Counted from the stretch's first letter, positions 1 to 9,671 are shown. The stretch: 64,000 nt of DNA from an uncultured Pseudomonas sp. (GCF_913777995.1 NZ_CAJYVE010000031.1:1-64000); one strand, 5' to 3'. Numbers and translations are program-made. The notes: a model not told the origin generated them from the sequence alone.

Positions 1-1319
1 GTGCTGGCAACTTCACGGGCTATGGCAACGGATTGGACAACGTCATTACCGGCGGTTCGGGCAACGACACCCTTTACGGTGGCGCAGGTGCCGATCAATT
101 CATCGGCGGCGCTGGCTACGACACAGCTGGCTACATCGATAGTAAGGAGGCCATGGTTCTTAATCTGAGAACGAATGTTGTCTCAGGAATCGGTACCGGA
201 GATACGTTCACAAGCATCGAGGCTTTCGGCGGATCTAATTTCAACGACGTGTTTTACGGCGGTAGCACGGCCACTGGAATTGATGGTGCGGGTGGCCAGG
301 ATATGGTTACGTACGAACTGTCTGAAGAAGCAGTGACTATTGATCTCCTTACTAGTACCGCTAACAAAGGTGATGCCGCAGGCGATACCTATACTCGAGT
401 CGAGATTTTTCAGGGTAGCGGGCTCAATGACACGCTCTTAGGCTCAAATGTGGGAGACACATTTATAGGCGGAGCTGGCGCAGACACCATTGACGGTCGC
501 GCAGGCGTGGACGGCGTTTGGTACATCACCAACTCGACCGCGGTCAGTATCAATTTGCAGACACAGATCAACCAAGGCGGGGATGCCGAGGGCGATGTAC
601 TGCTCAATATTGAAAGGGTAGTAGGCAGCCATTTTGACGACGTCTTGATCGGAGACTCGGGCGCCAATTACTTGGAGGGAGGCCTTGGCAACGATCTTAT
701 CAACGGGGGCGACGGGAACGACTACATCTATGGTGGCTTGTACTCCCAGATCGCTCCCTTCACGCTCGAAGGCCAGACCAACGGCCCGCAGGCAGACACG
801 CTTTATGGCGGTAGCGGTAACGACAATATCGTGACTGCCGCAGATGACCGAGGCAGCCGAGCGTATGGTGAGGCAGGTGCTGATGTTATCACTGTCGTAC
901 ACGGCACGGCCGACGGCGGCGATGGCAATGATGTGTTGACTGGTACTGGACTTGATTTTTCACTATTCGGCGGCGCGGGTGATGACAAGCTAGTGCTCAA
1001 GGCCAGCGGCAGGGCAGAGGGCGGGGAAGGTGATGACACCTATACGGTCGATACCAGTGCTTTGGTAACAATCCAGGACACAGGCGCAAGCCGGGGCGAT
1101 AAGCTCGTTCTATCTTATATCCGCAGCGTTGATCTTCTAATGGATCGTATCGGTGCCGACCTCTATCTGCACAGGTCTAAATACACAGCAGGGGAGGAGC
1201 CTAAGGAGGGCGTATTGCTCAAGGACTGGTTCGCGGGTTACAACACCATCGAACAAATTCAGACCTCTGATATCCAGTTGATCAGCCTGCCGACCAGCTC
1301 AAGCGCGATGTTCGCGTGA
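1..1319 (+). CDS. RTX calcium-binding secreted protein, C-terminal part (5' end outside window)
   Basis: The reading frame is already open at base 3 and runs to TGA at 1317-1319, so the true start lies upstream. The visible ~438 residues contain many glycine/aspartate nonapeptide repeats of the GGxGxDxLx type (for example GGSGNDTLYG, GGLGNDLING, GGDGNDYIYG), which bind calcium in a beta-roll. The last ~90 residues are non-repetitive and end in a serine-rich, hydrophobic tail (SSSAMFA), as expected for an uncleaved type I secretion signal. It is therefore probably exported by an ABC/MFP/TolC system. The catalytic or adhesive domain would be upstream and cannot be judged here. The repeats are degenerate and separated by ~45-residue spacers, so this could be an adhesin, a lipase/protease-like enzyme or a toxin. 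Confidence 0.9.
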   Translation, partial: AGNFTGYGNGLDNVITGGSGNDTLYGGAGADQFIGGAGYDTAGYIDSKEAMVLNLRTNVVSGIGTGDTFTSIEAFGGSNFNDVFYGGSTATGIDGAGGQDMVTYELSEEAVTIDLLTSTANKGDAAGDTYTRVEIFQGSGLNDTLLGSNVGDTFIGGAGADTIDGRAGVDGVWYITNSTAVSINLQTQINQGGDAEGDVLLNIERVVGSHFDDVLIGDSGANYLEGGLGNDLINGGDGNDYIYGGLYSQIAPFTLEGQTNGPQADTLYGGSGNDNIVTAADDRGSRAYGEAGADVITVVHGTADGGDGNDVLTGTGLDFSLFGGAGDDKLVLKASGRAEGGEGDDTYTVDTSALVTIQDTGASRGDKLVLSYIRSVDLLMDRIGADLYLHRSKYTAGEEPKEGVLLKDWFAGYNTIEQIQTSDIQLISLPTSSSAMFA

Positions 1320-1370
1320 CGGTGTAATCAAGGCTCCCATAGTCAAGAGATGAGCCTGAAAAGATGAAAG

Positions 1371-1397
1371 GGGCGGCCTAATAGGCCGTCCTTTTTT
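1371..1397 (+). terminator. Rho-independent terminator of the RTX gene
   Basis: A 9-bp stem (GGGCGGCCT paired with AGGCCGTCC, one G-U pair) closes a 3-nt loop and is followed directly by six T residues, about 50 nt after the RTX stop codon. Confidence 0.9.
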
Positions 1398-1420
1398 ATG
1401 AACGAGCCATGTGGCGTTGC

Positions 1421-2389
1421 CTATCTCAGTGAACTAGTCCCATACACCCACCGCAGACTCAGTTGAGTCATGAACCACAGCAGCGCCAGCAGCACCAGCC
1501 AGAAGATCAGCAGCAGCGACAGCACCAGCATCTGCGAGCCACTGAGCAGCGCGGTGAACAGCACGAAGCACAGTGCCAAGGCCACCGACAGCCAGATGGA
1601 CACGCACAGCAGCATGCTCACCAGCAGACGGCCGATGGCCAGGTACGACAGCTGTGGCGGCAGCGCCTTGTGGGCGGCCAGCAGCGCGACCAGGCCGTAC
1701 AGCAGGCCCACGGCGCTGCCGACCGGGATCAGCCAGTCACCGTTGTAGGCGCTGCTGTTGGCCATGGGCACCAGAGTCAGCAGCTTGACGTAGATGGCGC
1801 TGAACAACAGCGCACAGGCGAGTGCCGCTTCACCTCGATTGACCACGCCTTGCCCCGGCTGGACCAGACCCTTGATGCGCATCAGGTGCAGGCTCAGCCA
1901 CAGCGGCAGCAGGGTGGTCAGTACGAACGACAGCAGGTTCAGGGGCTGCATCAGCACCGTGAAGTCGGGCGCGTCGGCCTGGTTTTCGGCCCAGCCTGCC
2001 AGCAGCCACCACAGCATGTTGTAGAGCACCGCCACCAGCACGGCGGCGGTGAAATAAAGCCCCAGGAACATCATGATGAGCCGCTTCGGCCGGGTGACGT
2101 CGACAAGGTTGTGGCGTTGCAGGTACCAGCGTGTCATCAGCAAGGCACAGCAGCCATCGACGGCCAGGCCGCCGGGCAGGTAGGCGGCGACCTGCCACAG
2201 GTTGTTCAGGTAGGCCGTGAAATGCTCGTGCGGCAGGGTGAACCACATCACCACCCAACGCAGCACCAGCGCGACCATGCTGAACGCCATGATGGCGAGC
2301 AGCATCTGCACGGGCAGCCGCGAAGGTGCAGCAGGTTTGAGCGTGGCGTTGGGGGCAGCTTGGGTAGCGGTTGGCGGCGTGTCGTACAT
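1421..2389 (-). CDS. Multi-pass membrane protein, single copy of an unnamed domain
   Basis: This 322-residue protein has about seven or eight hydrophobic segments and no family that I recognise. Landmarks are LxNLWQVAAYLPGGLA, then ALLMTRWYLQRHNL in the first third, LLPLWLSLHLMR in the middle, and LLALLWFMTQLSLRWVY at the C-terminus. The same landmarks occur twice in the 639-residue protein encoded just upstream on the same strand, so the two genes are paralogous and probably arose by tandem duplication. The ATG at 2389 is used; an in-frame GTG at 2404 would add five residues and neither has a convincing ribosome binding site. An inverted repeat (GATGCCGG/CCGGCATC, 2416-2439) lies just upstream. 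The function is unknown. Confidence 0.75.
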   Translation of the reverse strand: MYDTPPTATQAAPNATLKPAAPSRLPVQMLLAIMAFSMVALVLRWVVMWFTLPHEHFTAYLNNLWQVAAYLPGGLAVDGCCALLMTRWYLQRHNLVDVTRPKRLIMMFLGLYFTAAVLVAVLYNMLWWLLAGWAENQADAPDFTVLMQPLNLLSFVLTTLLPLWLSLHLMRIKGLVQPGQGVVNRGEAALACALLFSAIYVKLLTLVPMANSSAYNGDWLIPVGSAVGLLYGLVALLAAHKALPPQLSYLAIGRLLVSMLLCVSIWLSVALALCFVLFTALLSGSQMLVLSLLLIFWLVLLALLWFMTQLSLRWVYGTSSLR

Positions 2390-2510
2390 GCTGAGTGCTT
2401 TCACAATGTTTAGCGGATGCCGGCAGATATACCGGCATCGCGCTCGCCTGTGAAGCGTGTCGAGCCTGTGGCGCTATCCCGTGTGAATGGCAACACGGTT
2501 CCCTGAATGC

Positions 2511-4430
2511 TCAGGCCGTAGTGGGGCGGTAGACCAAACGCAGGCTCAGTTGCGTCAATGGCCACAGCAGCCCGAGCAGAATGAACCCGAACGGCAGGGT
2601 GTAGAACTCCGCGTCACCGTAACGGCGGCTTTCGATCAGGACGAACAGAAAGGATCCCATCTGTGCCAAGACCACCAGCCAGACCATCATGCACACGGCC
2701 AGGCTGCCCAGTAGACGTCGTACCTGCAGGCGCGGCAACGGCTGCGCGAAGAACCGGTAGGCAGCGGCCATTGCGACTGCTCCATACAGGAGCCCGGCCA
2801 GTTGGCTGACCGCGATGGCGCCCCTTAACTCGTAGGTCGAATCAATGAACGTCAGCGCCAGCGTCAACAGGGTCTGGTAGGCCAGATGGAACATCAGCCC
2901 GAACAGCAGGGCGGCTTCAGCCCGCGTGACCGGGCTTGGTCCGGACTCTACCTGACCGTGGGTGCGCGTCAGGTGCAGGCTGAGCCACAGCGGCAGCAGC
3001 GCGAGGAGCAGGAAATGGCCTTGATTGAGCAGGATGCGAGGCAGACGCGCTATATGTCGAGTCTCGCGGTCGTCCAGCCAGGGCCGCAAGAGTTGCTCCA
3101 GCAGTTGGTAGAGCGTGCCGAGACCGAAGTAGAGGATCAGATAGAGGATTAAATAGAGGATAAAGAACAGTGCCAGCCAACGCCCGGGCCGTATGAGTTG
3201 CTTCAGGTCATGGCGTTGCATGTACCAGAGGACCAGCAGCAGGGCGCAGCCTGTTTTAGTGGCCAATTCCGCAGGCCAGGTCGCCGCCCACCTCCACAGG
3301 TCGTGCAGGTAGTACTGGAACATTTCGGGGGGCATCTGCAGCCAGCGGCGAAACCAGCGGGAGGCAATCGACAGCGCAGAGCAGATCATCATTGCGATCA
3401 TCGCCTGAACAGGCAGTTGGCGCAGCAGGCGTGATTCGCCCGGCACCCGTGGCGCGCGCTGACAGGGCTCGCCCGGAGCAGGCGAGTTGAAATGTTGCAG
3501 CGCGTGCTTTGTCAGCGCCCAGAGCAACATCGCCAGCGTCAGCGCAGAGAATGGAACGAAGCCCTTTATCAAGAACTCAAGGCCGAGATGACCCAGCATG
3601 GCCAGCCCCCAATAGAGCTGCGCAACTGCCGCCAGCCAAAGCCCGGCGCACAGTGTGACGCGGTAAAGCAGGCGGCCGACAGGCAGTGCCGCTGTATACG
3701 GTGCGCAGTACCTGAGTGCGGCGATGCACGCCACCAGGGCGTATAGGGCGCAGACCATATGAGCGAGCGCCCACGCATCGCTCGAGTGGTAGCCGTTGGT
3801 GATCCATTTCAGCCAGTCGAGAAATTTGGTGCAGAACAGGCTGAACGTCAGGCCGAAGGCCAGCGCCAGTTCAGTGCGTCCGACGGCGCTACGTCCGGCT
3901 TCGAAGTGCCCCGAAATGCGTGCAACGTGCAGGCTCAGCCACAACGGCAGCAGGGTGGTGAGCACGTAGAACAGTATGTTCATAGGCTCTTGGAGCAAAC
4001 CGATGAGCGTTCTGCTGAGTACTGGGTCCTGCATGTCGATCACAGTCTGCCAGAACATTCTGTAAAGCCGGTTGAGGACGATACTGCTCAGCAGGTTGAG
4101 GCTTGCGAGTAGCGCGATGGTTCTGGTGTAGCCAGTGAGATCCAGCAGGCCATGATGCTGCAGATACCAGCGTGTCAGCAGCAGGGCAAGGCAGCCCTCA
4201 AGGGCCAGGGCGCCCGGCCAGGACATGGCCGCGTTCCAGATATCCTCCACGGAGCGCTGAAAGTCTTCAGGGGAGTCGTTCAACCATCCGCAGAGGTAGC
4301 GGACCGCGATGTTCAGGAGGCAGCAGATCATCATCACCACCATCAAACGCAGCGGTAGCGGTGACAGTGTTCGGCTTTGCGTGGGTAAGCCGGATACGTT
4401 CCGGCCGGCGAGGGCAGAAGGGCAATGCAT
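2511..4430 (-). CDS. Large membrane protein made of two tandem copies of the same unnamed domain
   Basis: The 639 residues divide into two similar halves. The first (about 25-315) has DIWNAAMSWPGALAL, ALLLTRWYLQHHGL and LLPLWLSLHVAR. The second (about 350-639) has DLWRWAATWPAELAT, ALLLVLWYMQRHDL, LLPLWLSLHLTR and a C-terminal LLWPLTQLSLRLVY. Each half is about the size of the single-domain protein encoded downstream at 1421-2389 and has the same order of hydrophobic segments. The linker (about residues 318-350) is Pro/Arg-rich. An internal duplication followed by fusion is the simplest explanation. The ATG at 4430 has no clear ribosome binding site, so the exact start is uncertain. No known domain is recognised; a transport or sensing role would be a guess. 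Confidence 0.8.
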   Translation of the reverse strand: MHCPSALAGRNVSGLPTQSRTLSPLPLRLMVVMMICCLLNIAVRYLCGWLNDSPEDFQRSVEDIWNAAMSWPGALALEGCLALLLTRWYLQHHGLLDLTGYTRTIALLASLNLLSSIVLNRLYRMFWQTVIDMQDPVLSRTLIGLLQEPMNILFYVLTTLLPLWLSLHVARISGHFEAGRSAVGRTELALAFGLTFSLFCTKFLDWLKWITNGYHSSDAWALAHMVCALYALVACIAALRYCAPYTAALPVGRLLYRVTLCAGLWLAAVAQLYWGLAMLGHLGLEFLIKGFVPFSALTLAMLLWALTKHALQHFNSPAPGEPCQRAPRVPGESRLLRQLPVQAMIAMMICSALSIASRWFRRWLQMPPEMFQYYLHDLWRWAATWPAELATKTGCALLLVLWYMQRHDLKQLIRPGRWLALFFILYLILYLILYFGLGTLYQLLEQLLRPWLDDRETRHIARLPRILLNQGHFLLLALLPLWLSLHLTRTHGQVESGPSPVTRAEAALLFGLMFHLAYQTLLTLALTFIDSTYELRGAIAVSQLAGLLYGAVAMAAAYRFFAQPLPRLQVRRLLGSLAVCMMVWLVVLAQMGSFLFVLIESRRYGDAEFYTLPFGFILLGLLWPLTQLSLRLVYRPTTA

Positions 4431-4514
4431 GTTGGAGGTCTTCCGTGAGGCGTGCGTCAGCGCGCCATCAGGTGGCGGCGCTTGGAGCGGGGTTATGAAA
4501 GTTGTCTGTGCGCG

Positions 4515-5063
4515 TTAGCGCGAAGGCGGCGGCAGCCATTGCGAGCCGCCGAGGCGGGGGCGCAGCCAGGTGATGACCGACAGCGCGGCCGAGAGTATCA
4601 GCAGGTACTCGAAAAAGCGGAAAGGCACCACCAGCCAGTTGCTCAGCTCACGCACCACCTGGCCCTCGGCATCGACGAAACGGAAATCGTAATTGACCCC
4701 GGTGCTGCTGCCGCCGTGGCTGATGTCTTCATGGGTTTGCAGGTGCGTGCCGGCGGGGGCGAACAGCCATTCCAGCGGCTGGTTGTAGAGGTAGTTGCCA
4801 CGGGCATCGAGCAGCATCGCCACGTAGGCGACGAAAGCGATCACGATCGCCGCCGCAGCGGGCTTGGCCCAGGTGATGCGGAATTTCCACATGGCCGCAC
4901 TGAACGCCACCAGAATGCCGATGCTGGCCACGCCATCGATGAAGATGGCGCCGTGGAAGAACAGTGCGACCAGCAGGCCGAAGACGCCGAAGGCGGCGAT
5001 GAGGGCAGTGGCGATGCCGAAGATGTAGAGGACGGTAGCGAGGCTTGAGCGTGGCTTTTTCAT
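4515..5063 (-). CDS. Small membrane protein with a periplasmic loop, unknown function
   Basis: The product of 182 residues has three or four hydrophobic segments near the N-terminus (starting MKKPRSSLATVLYIFG), a soluble loop of about 65 residues (ARGNYLYNQPLEWLFAPAGTHL through VDAEGQVVRELSNW) and a final membrane segment. I chose the ATG at 5063; an upstream GTG at 5090 would add MQAWVRIAP. It lies upstream of the duplicated membrane-protein genes on the same strand but is not similar to them. No family is recognised. Confidence 0.6.
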   Translation of the reverse strand: MKKPRSSLATVLYIFGIATALIAAFGVFGLLVALFFHGAIFIDGVASIGILVAFSAAMWKFRITWAKPAAAAIVIAFVAYVAMLLDARGNYLYNQPLEWLFAPAGTHLQTHEDISHGGSSTGVNYDFRFVDAEGQVVRELSNWLVVPFRFFEYLLILSAALSVITWLRPRLGGSQWLPPPSR

Positions 5064-5336
5064 GGGGGCGATTCTAACCCACGCCTGCACTGGGATCCCA
5101 GGCGCACGCTGCGCCGGGTCGTTACGCTTTTAGACGGACCGAGGACCTCGGTGGCCCTGTCAGCCGGCGGAAAGCGACGCGGGTGATCGGCTTGTCAGGG
5201 CAGGCTGGCGCGAGTGGCGGCCTGAATGGCAGCGACTCCTCTGGCGTGAGAAAAACCACTCTGTTGCTGACACACCTTGAAACATTCGTGACGGTTCTGC
5301 GGTCAACCGCCTGTCTCGTCCACTGCCTGGCCTTTC

Positions 5337-6530
5337 ATGAAAACACCCGACCCCGCCCGCCGCCTGCCGCAGCTCAACCAATTGCGTAATCTGAAAATGG
5401 CCCGCTCCGCCCACGCCTATGTGCGCGGCAGTACCGTGCAGTTCTACGAGTGGCTGCAAAGCCAGCCGGGCCGACGTTTGCCACGCGGCCCGGCGGTGTG
5501 GATCTGCGGGGATTGCCATGCCGGCAACCTCGGCCCCACCGGCGACCTCAAGGGCGGTATCGACGTGCACATACGGGACCTGGACCAGACCGTGGTCGGC
5601 AACCCGGCCCATGACCTCGTACGCCTGGCGCTGTCGCTGGCCACCGCTGCGCGGGGCTCCGACCTGCCAGGGGTGACCACTGCGCGCATGCTCGAAGAAA
5701 TGATGCGTGGCTACGAGCTGGCGTTCCAGACCAGCCTCGACCACGAGCCGCCGCGCCCGCAGCAGGTCAAGGCCGGCATGCGCAGCGCGGTGCGCCGTAC
5801 CTGGAAGCACCTGGCCCGTGAACGCATGCAGGCCAGCCGCCTGACCCTGCCGCTGGGCAAGCACTTCTGGCGCCTGAGCAAGGCCGAGCGCCAGGCCATC
5901 GAGGTGCTGTGCCAGACCCCGGAAATCCACGCACTGGTCACCGCACTCAAGGGCCGCAGTCATGACGACGAAGTCGCGCTGCTCGACTGCGCCTACTGGG
6001 TAAAGGGCTGCAGCTCTTTGGGGCTGCGTCGCTATGCGGTGCTGCTCAGCGTCAGCGATGGCGAGGATGAAGACTACTGCCTGCTGGACATCAAACAGGC
6101 GGTGGCCGCCGCTGCACCGCGTGCCGCCCGCGCCGGTATGCCGCGCGACAATGGTCGGCGCGTAGTGGAAGGCGCCCGGCAACTGTCACCCGGCCTGGGC
6201 AACCGCATGCTCGCCGTGCGCCTGCTGGAGCATTCGTTCTTCATCCGTGAACTGCTGCCTCAGGACCTCAAGCTGGAGCTGGACCAGCTCGACCCGCGCC
6301 AAGCCATGGAAGCGGCCAGCTACCTGGCCCGAGTGGTCGGCCAGGCCCATGCCCGGCAAATGGACCTGGAAACCCGCCTGGACTGGATCAACGACCTGCA
6401 GAACAACCGCACCCGCACCCTGGATGCGCCGTCGTGGCTGTGGAGCAGCGTGGTGGAACTGGTCGGCGCCCACGAGATGGGCTACCTCGCGCACTGTCGG
6501 CGCTATGCGCTGGAGCAGGACGCCGACTGA
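5337..6530 (+). CDS. DUF2252 family protein (kinase-like fold)
   Basis: The 397-residue protein has the hallmarks of DUF2252: an N-terminal AHAYVRGSTVQFYEWL segment, then WICGDCHAGNLGPTGD, and an RDLDQTVVGNPAHDLVRLALSL block. The GDxHxxN and D-x-D elements resemble the catalytic and metal loops of aminoglycoside-phosphotransferase/protein-kinase-like folds, so an ATP-dependent transferase is plausible, but the substrate of this family is not established to my knowledge. It is monocistronic, transcribed towards the minus-strand exporter gene that ends at 6540. The start ATG at 5337 has only a weak ribosome binding site. Confidence 0.85.
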   Translation: MKTPDPARRLPQLNQLRNLKMARSAHAYVRGSTVQFYEWLQSQPGRRLPRGPAVWICGDCHAGNLGPTGDLKGGIDVHIRDLDQTVVGNPAHDLVRLALSLATAARGSDLPGVTTARMLEEMMRGYELAFQTSLDHEPPRPQQVKAGMRSAVRRTWKHLARERMQASRLTLPLGKHFWRLSKAERQAIEVLCQTPEIHALVTALKGRSHDDEVALLDCAYWVKGCSSLGLRRYAVLLSVSDGEDEDYCLLDIKQAVAAAAPRAARAGMPRDNGRRVVEGARQLSPGLGNRMLAVRLLEHSFFIRELLPQDLKLELDQLDPRQAMEAASYLARVVGQAHARQMDLETRLDWINDLQNNRTRTLDAPSWLWSSVVELVGAHEMGYLAHCRRYALEQDAD

Positions 6531-6539
6531 CCCACTGCC

Positions 6540-7715
6540 TCAAACAGCATCCAGCCCGTTGCAAGGCGCCTGCCGGCCACGGGCACTGAAGGCCCAGACC
6601 ATCAGCAAGCCCAGCGTTGCCATGGCGGCACCGGCCAGGGAAATCGCCGGGTAGCCAAGCCCGGCGTTGATCACCGCGCCGCCCAGCGCCGCACCGATGG
6701 CGTTACCCAGGTTGAAGGCGCCGATGTTCACCGCCGAGGCCAGGTTCGGCGCGTCGTGGGCGGCTTGCATCACGCGCATCTGCAGCGGCGGCACCAAGGC
6801 AAAACTGGCAATACCCCAGAGCAGAATCGCCAGCGCTGCCGGCAGTGACCAGCGCATCAGCACGGTGAAGGCCAGCAGCACCGCAATGAGCACTGCCAGC
6901 GACACCACCAAGGTGCGCTCCACCGAACGGTCCGCGGCCTTGCCGCCCCAGATGTTGCCCAAGGTCAGGCCGATGCCGAACAGCACCAGCATGCCGGTAA
7001 TGAACGGTGTATCCGCATGGGTCTCGCTGTGCAGGATCGGCGCGATGTAGGTGAACACGGTGAACATCGCACTGGAGCCCACCACCGTCAGCGCCAGTGC
7101 GGCGAGCACCGGGCCACGGCCCAGCACGCGGATCTCGGCCAGCACGCCGTCGCTCTTGCCCAGCGGAATATTCGGCAGCGCGAACCACAGCGCGGTCATC
7201 GCCACCAGGCCCAGCCCGGCGATACCCCAGAAGGTGGTGCGCCAGCCGAGCATTTCGCCCAGCCAGGTGGCCAGCGGCACGCCGCCGATGGTCGCCAGGG
7301 TCAGGCCCATGAACATCGCCGCCACTGCCCCGGCACGTTTGTCCGGCGCCACCACGCTGGCGGCCACGATCGAGCCGACGCCGAAGAACGCACCGTGGTT
7401 GAGCGAGGTCACCACCCGAGCGATCAGCAGGCTCTGGTAGTCGGTGGCCAGGGCCGACATCAGGTTGCCCAGGGTGAAAATCGCCATCAGGCCGATGAGC
7501 AAAAGCCGGCGCGGAATGCGCCCGGTGGCCAGGGTCATCAGCGGGGCACCGATCAGCACGCCCAGGGCATAGGCACTGACCAGCAGGCCAGCCGCCGGAA
7601 TCGACACGCCGAGGTCATCGGCGATGCCCGGCAGCATGCCCATGGGCGCGAACTCGGTCACGCCGATGCCGAAGGCACCCATGGCGAGTGCGGCAAGGGG
7701 AGGGTTGATACGCAT
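6540..7715 (-). CDS. ydhP: MFS exporter, YdhP/AraJ type (DHA1 family)
   Basis: This 391-residue, 12-helix major facilitator closely matches the E. coli YdhP pattern at its start (MRINPPLAALAMGAFGIGVTEF, then MGMLPGIADDLGVSIPAAGLLVSAYALGV). The loop-2/3 signature appears as LATGRIPRRLLLIG. The start at 7715 is set by an AAGGAGA ribosome binding site eight bases upstream; longer in-frame extensions read into the promoter region. It is divergently transcribed from a LysR-type regulator beginning 95 bp away, the usual arrangement for a regulator controlling a neighbouring efflux gene. The substrate is unknown; homologues export small molecules or sugars. Confidence 0.88.
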   Translation of the reverse strand: MRINPPLAALAMGAFGIGVTEFAPMGMLPGIADDLGVSIPAAGLLVSAYALGVLIGAPLMTLATGRIPRRLLLIGLMAIFTLGNLMSALATDYQSLLIARVVTSLNHGAFFGVGSIVAASVVAPDKRAGAVAAMFMGLTLATIGGVPLATWLGEMLGWRTTFWGIAGLGLVAMTALWFALPNIPLGKSDGVLAEIRVLGRGPVLAALALTVVGSSAMFTVFTYIAPILHSETHADTPFITGMLVLFGIGLTLGNIWGGKAADRSVERTLVVSLAVLIAVLLAFTVLMRWSLPAALAILLWGIASFALVPPLQMRVMQAAHDAPNLASAVNIGAFNLGNAIGAALGGAVINAGLGYPAISLAGAAMATLGLLMVWAFSARGRQAPCNGLDAV

Positions 7716-7809
7716 GGAAGTCTCCTTATCTGTGCTGCAAATGCTACGATCCGCGTTTTGCAGGCGGTAGACCGTTCTGCGGACAATCACCTTTGCGTGG
7801 GAGGCACAA

Positions 7810-8712
7810 ATGGACCTCAATGGCCGATCTGGCGAGCTGCTCGTGTTTGCCCAGGTGGCCCAGGCCGGCAGCCTCTCCGCTGCCGCCCGGGCCCTGGGTC
7901 TGACCCCTTCGGCGGTCAGCCGCATCATCGCCCGCACCGAACAGCGCCTCGGCACCCGGCTGCTGCTGCGCACCACCCGCGCCATCACCCTGACCTGCGA
8001 AGGCGAAGCCTACCTGCGCGGCGCCCGGCGCATTCTCGCCGACCTCGACGAAGTGGAAGACGCCATCGCCGACCAGAGCGTGCCCAAAGGCCGCCTGCGG
8101 GTCAGCGCCGCCCTGGGCCACGGCCGCGTGACAGTGGTGCCGCTGATCGCCGCCTTCAGCGCCCGCTACCCGCAGATCACCGTCGACCTGAGCCTGAGCG
8201 ACGAAGTGGTTGATATCCTTGCCGGTGAAGCCGACGTCGCCCTGCGCTTCGGCCACCTGCCCGACAGCCCACTCACCGCCCGCCCCATCGGCAGCAACGG
8301 CCAGGTCATCGTCGCCTCGCCGGCTTACCTAGAACGCCACGGCACCCCGCGCCAACCCGAAGACCTCGCCAACCATAACTGCCTGCGCTTCAACTTCCGT
8401 CGCAGCGAACCCGACTGGCCCTTCATCCGCGACGGCCAGATCTTTCGGCTCAAGGTGCGCGGCAACATCGAATGCAGCAGCGGCGAGGCGCTGGCGCAAC
8501 TGGCCAGGCTGGGGGCAGGTATCGCGCGGATCGGCGCTTTTACCGTGGTAGACGAGTTGCAGCGCGGGGAGCTGGTGGCGCTGCTGGAGGACTTCAATCC
8601 GGGGGATCGGGAGCCGATTCATGCGGTGTTCGTGGGCGGGGAGGCGATGCCGGCGAGGGTGAGGGTGTTTGTGGATTTTTTGCTGGAGATGAGTGCTGCG
8701 AGCGCTGGGTAG
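7810..8712 (+). CDS. LysR-type transcriptional regulator, divergent from the YdhP-type exporter
   Basis: The product has 300 residues. An N-terminal winged helix-turn-helix (residues about 8-65, with SLSAAARALGLTPSAVSRIIARTEQRLGTRLL) is followed by a type-2 periplasmic-binding-protein effector domain (about 92-295, including a DVALRFGHLPDSPLTARPI strand pattern). The sequence is typical of the CrgA/AaeR-like branch. Its position back-to-back with the MFS gene suggests that it controls that exporter; the ligand cannot be told from the sequence. The 246 bp downstream to arsH hold no convincing gene. Confidence 0.9.
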   Translation: MDLNGRSGELLVFAQVAQAGSLSAAARALGLTPSAVSRIIARTEQRLGTRLLLRTTRAITLTCEGEAYLRGARRILADLDEVEDAIADQSVPKGRLRVSAALGHGRVTVVPLIAAFSARYPQITVDLSLSDEVVDILAGEADVALRFGHLPDSPLTARPIGSNGQVIVASPAYLERHGTPRQPEDLANHNCLRFNFRRSEPDWPFIRDGQIFRLKVRGNIECSSGEALAQLARLGAGIARIGAFTVVDELQRGELVALLEDFNPGDREPIHAVFVGGEAMPARVRVFVDFLLEMSAASAG

Positions 8713-8958
8713 ATGGGGTTCGGCACCGGTTTAGTGTTGAGCACCCCAAGGCGCCATCAGCGGCCTGAAGCGGTTATCCGCTATCGGGCAGATGCCTGTG
8801 CTCATGGAGGGGGACGCAATGCTGTCATTCGTGGGCGCGGGCTGAGGACCGACACGTACGCCAGATTTTCTGGGGGGGCTGGATACAGACGCCTTGTCAT
8901 CGCCGGCTCAAACCGCCTCGCTGCGAAGCCAACCCCACATTGATCACGAGCCGGCTCC

Positions 8959-9660
8959 TCAGATTGAACCTTGGTTTACGCGGGCAGAAAGTTGCTCCGC
9001 CGTTTCCTTGCGCTCCGAATAGCGATCCACGAGGAAGTCCTTCTGATCGCGCAGCAGCAGGGTGAACCTCATCAGTTCTTCCATGACATCGACCACACGA
9101 TCGTAGTAGGCAGAGGGTTTCATGCGATTGTCCGTGTCGAATTCCATGAAGGCCTTGGGCACCGACGACTGATTGGGGATGGTGAACATCCTCATCCAGC
9201 GACCCAGAACCCGCAATTGATTGACCACGTTGAACGACTGCGAACCGCCGCATACCTGCATGACGGCAAGCGTTTTGCCCTGGCTGGGCCTGACCGCACC
9301 CAGCGCCAGGGGAATCCAGTCGATCTGCGCCTTGAATACGGCGGACATGGCGCCGTGCCGCTCCGGTGAGCACCAGACCTGTCCCTCCGACCACAGCACA
9401 AGATCACGCAGTTCCTGCACCTTGGGGTGTTCGACAGGTGCATCATCGGGCAGGGGCAGGCCGGAAGGATCGAAGATACGGGTCTCGGCACCGAAATGTT
9501 GAAGCAGTCGTGCGGCTTCTTCGACCAACAGGCGGCTGAAGCTGCGCTCACGGGTGGAGCCGTGGAGCAACAGGATCCGCGGCGGGTGCTGACTGGGTTC
9601 GACGTGGCAGGAGAACTGGCCGATCAGGTCGTGTTCGAGGTTGGGAAGTTCAGCGGTCAT
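8959..9660 (-). CDS. arsH: ArsH, NADPH-dependent flavoprotein of arsenic resistance
   Basis: At 233 residues this is the usual ArsH length. It carries the flavodoxin-like FMN-binding start ([18 protein letters not shown]) and the ArsH signature [18 protein letters not shown], then [26 protein letters not shown]. ArsH proteins oxidise trivalent methyl- and aromatic arsenicals or act as NADPH:FMN oxidoreductases in the cytoplasm. The ATG at 9660 is preferred because GAGGGA lies at suitable distance; a TTG at 9675 would overlap arsC. It is the last gene of an arsRBCH operon, 11 bp after the arsC stop codon. Confidence 0.95.
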   Translation of the reverse strand: MTAELPNLEHDLIGQFSCHVEPSQHPPRILLLHGSTRERSFSRLLVEEAARLLQHFGAETRIFDPSGLPLPDDAPVEHPKVQELRDLVLWSEGQVWCSPERHGAMSAVFKAQIDWIPLALGAVRPSQGKTLAVMQVCGGSQSFNVVNQLRVLGRWMRMFTIPNQSSVPKAFMEFDTDNRMKPSAYYDRVVDVMEELMRFTLLLRDQKDFLVDRYSERKETAEQLSARVNQGSI

Positions 9661-9671
9661 GGAGAAGTCCC

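Noticed and set aside
1463-2413. Long plus-strand open frame rich in Gln/His
   Set aside because: It is antisense to the membrane-protein gene and has a biased, low-complexity composition typical of GC-rich shadows.
5160-6182. Minus-strand frame of ~340 residues
   Set aside because: It is antisense to the DUF2252 gene, which has clear family motifs.
7017-8213. Plus-strand frame of ~400 residues
   Set aside because: It is antisense to the MFS gene and overlaps the LysR gene; composition is Gln/His/Arg-rich.
8713-8943. Small plus-strand frame after the first LysR gene
   Set aside because: No ribosome binding site, no recognisable composition or motif.
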